A DNA stretch of 7,999 nucleotides. Source: Woeseia sp. GTDB taxonomy: Bacteria; Pseudomonadota; Gammaproteobacteria; Steroidobacterales; Woeseiaceae. The translations under genes and the position numbers were made by a program. The notes under the pieces were generated by a model. That model was given only the letters and a program-made list of their open reading frames with translations, was not told the DNA's origin and did no database searches. Positions 6,256 through 7,999 of the stretch are shown here, one piece after another (within the stretch, counting starts at the first letter, position 1; each line of letters begins with the position of its first letter). Where the stretch lies: positions 1 through 7,999 of the forward strand of contig QIHS01000325.1 in the NCBI GenBank assembly GCA_003229095.1, read 5' to 3'.

Positions 6256-6304
6256 CCGGGCGAAAAAGAACCCGGCTGTCCCGTTGAGCCCTTGTTGCGG
6301 GCTC
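6256..6304 (+). promoter_or_regulatory. Two short hairpins in the leader of the S9 peptidase pseudogene
   Basis: CCGGG (6256-6260) pairs with CCCGG (6271-6275) across a 10-base A-rich loop. GAGCCC (6286-6291) pairs with GGGCTC (6299-6304) across a 7-base loop. Neither is followed by a T-run, so these are not typical terminators. They lie in the predicted leader between the promoter and the ribosome site (GAGAG 6322-6326). A role in message stability or translation is possible but unsupported. Confidence 0.3.
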
Positions 6305-6332
6305 GCTCGATCCTAATTGATGAGAGTTTATT

Positions 6333-7999
6333 ATGCGAACAATCAAATGCTCTATGGCACTGAGTTTGTCGGCTTTCTTTCTGGCAGCCTGCGGGCAAGG
6401 TCAGGCGCCTTCCGGTGAATCTGCTGTCGCAGAAGAAAACGAATCTGTCTCCGTACCCAAATATAGCGCAGAGGCGTTTTTTGAAACGACGAGTTACGGC
6501 CTGGTCGGATCAGCCGCGCACGCGTTTTCGGCAGATGGGCAATCGCTATTGATTTCGTCCGACCAGACCGGCGTTTTCAATGCCTATTCCCTGCCTTTGG
6601 ACGGTAGCGACGCAACGCCGCTAACCCGTTCGGACGACAATGCGATTTTTGCCATTAGCTGGTTTCCGAACGATGCACGCATGCTCTATACCTTCGACGG
6701 AGGTGGTAACGAATTGAATCATGTCGTTGTTCGTGAGGAAGACGGTACAAGTCGGGACCTCACGCCGGGCGATGCGTTGAAAGCAGGTTTTCTTGCATGG
6801 AGCGATGACGGCAATAGTTTCTACCTCACGACGACAGAACGTAACGAGCAGAGTTTCGATATTTATCGTTATTCAACAGAAGACTATTCGCGCGTGCTTG
6901 TATATGAGAACCCGGGTTTCCTGATTAGTGGCATCAGTGGCGACGGTCGCTGGGTGGCGCTGGTTAAACCACGTACTACCTCGTTGATCTGAACAGCGCG
7001 AACAAAGAACCGCTGTTGATCACGGAACATGATGGCAATATCTCATACGGAGTCTATGGTTTTTCACCCGATGCGGCGTCGTTGATTTATATAACAGATG
7101 AGCATGGCGAATTTGATCAAGCCTGGTCTCACGATTTGGCGAGCGGCGAAAAATCTGTCTTGATTGAGGCAGACTGGGGCGTTAGCTATGTTGCTTTTTC
7201 AAAGTCCGGGCGCTACCAGGTTTCCGGTATTAACGTCGATGCGCGAACGGAAGTGACCGTGCGGGATTTGAATTCCGGCGAGGTTGTCGAGTTGCCGCCG
7301 TTACCTGCTGGTGATTTGCGCAACGTACGATTTTCAGCAGACGATAGCCATGTGGCACTTATCGTTAATGCGGACGACTCACCATCGAATATTCATGTCA
7401 TCGATCTGACGGAAGGCAATGTTCGTCAGTTAACGAACGCACTGAGTCCGGAGATCGATCAAAGCCATCTCGTCACCAGCGAAGTGATTCGTTACGAAAG
7501 TTTTGACGGACTTGAGATTCCATCGATTCTCTACAAGCCGCACGGTGCAAACGCGGAGAATCGGGCACCGGCGATGGTATTGGTTCACGGCGGGCCGGGT
7601 GGCCAGACGCGCGTAGGCTATCGCGCCATGGTTCAGCACCTCGTCAACCACGGCTATGCCGTGTTGGGTGCAAACAATCGTGGTTCATCAGGTTACGGCA
7701 AGACCTTCTTTCAGATGACAAGCGTCACGGTGAAGCGGATTTGCAGGATATCGTTTACGGCAGGAAGTACCTGGAATCATTGGATTGGGTAGATGCTGAC
7801 AAGGTTGGCATCATCGGCGGGTCGTATGGGGGCTACATGGTCGCCGCTGCATTGGCGTTCGAACCTGAAGCGTTCGATGTTGGTATAAATATTTTCGGTG
7901 TGACCAACTGGGTGCGGACACTCGAGAGCATCCCGCCGTGGTGGGAGCCATTCAAAGAAGCGCTATACGACGAGATGGGTGATCCGGCAACGGATGCCG
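6333..7999 (+). pseudogene. Lipoprotein S9 family peptidase, broken by two frameshifts and cut by the right edge
   Basis: The start is ATG 6333, with GAGAG six bases before it. Residues 1-20 are a lipoprotein signal with lipobox LAAC (Cys20, then Gly). The first frame encodes a TolB/PD40-like beta-propeller up to VALVKPRTTSLI and stops at 6992. A second frame resumes at YYLVDLNSANKEPLL (from about 6974) and continues the propeller ('FSPDAASLIYI', 'FSADDSHVAL'). It then enters the hydrolase domain with HGGPGG (about 7587-7604) and NNRGSSGYGKTFFQM. At about 7714-7718 it shifts again, and a third frame reads DKRHGEADLQDIVYGRKYL and then GGSYGGYM with the nucleophile serine codon at 7822-7824. 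That frame stays open to the edge, and the catalytic Asp and His would lie beyond it. As written, no single frame contains both propeller and active site. This gene is only distantly similar to the intact S9 peptidase at the left. Confidence 0.85.

Noticed and set aside
6960..7720. Programmed ribosomal frameshifting in the second S9 peptidase
   Set aside because: Two shifts would be needed and neither site has a slippery heptamer. Both fit deletions at short repeats better.
1..7999. A defence system, CRISPR array, prophage or insertion sequence
   Set aside because: I saw no repeat-spacer pattern, transposase or integrase motif, terminal inverted repeats or phage genes on either strand. The tRNA anomaly alone is not enough to claim an integrated element.

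Overview
The window looks like chromosomal DNA of a Gram-negative bacterium, most likely a gammaproteobacterium. Base composition is moderate. There are two predicted outer-membrane lipoproteins with classical lipoboxes, a Sec-type signal peptide on a secreted peptidase, an encoded CCA on a class II tRNA-Ser, and several TTG starts. I cannot assign a genus. No phage, transposase, CRISPR or recognisable defence genes are present.

Layout. On the minus strand at the left lie the N-terminal part of an AraC-type regulator (1-492, running off the left edge) and, upstream of it, an intact secreted S9 prolyl-oligopeptidase-type peptidase (584-2533). Next is a minus-strand tRNA-Ser(UGA) (2745-2835) whose 5' acceptor strand does not match its 3' strand. 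To its right is a plus-strand run of four genes, probably one operon: a lipoprotein with a TPR-like region and a 'FDFWIGEWDV' domain (2984-3877), a two-helix small membrane protein (3892-4203), a membrane-anchored SixA-like histidine phosphatase (4260-4883), and a YjbQ/UPF0047 protein (4944-5363). This run converges on a minus-strand PrxQ/BCP peroxiredoxin (5410-5895).

The right-hand part holds two decaying genes that diverge from a shared 174-bp intergenic region. Directly upstream of the peroxiredoxin is a GNAT acetyltransferase pseudogene (5896-6158), readable only by joining three frames; its damage is a 4-bp tandem duplication plus an internal deletion. In the other direction is a lipoprotein S9 peptidase (6333 to beyond 7999), also readable only by joining three frames.

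Functional picture. Most of the window is ordinary housekeeping and envelope content: peptide hydrolysis in the periplasm, peroxide detoxification, an envelope phosphatase and lipoproteins. I do not see an undescribed multi-gene system. The points that deserve a second look are the two frame-broken genes, which share signs of tetranucleotide slippage; the acceptor-stem-defective tRNA-Ser with a promoter placed almost at its first base; and two operator-like repeats upstream of the intact peptidase and of the YjbQ gene.
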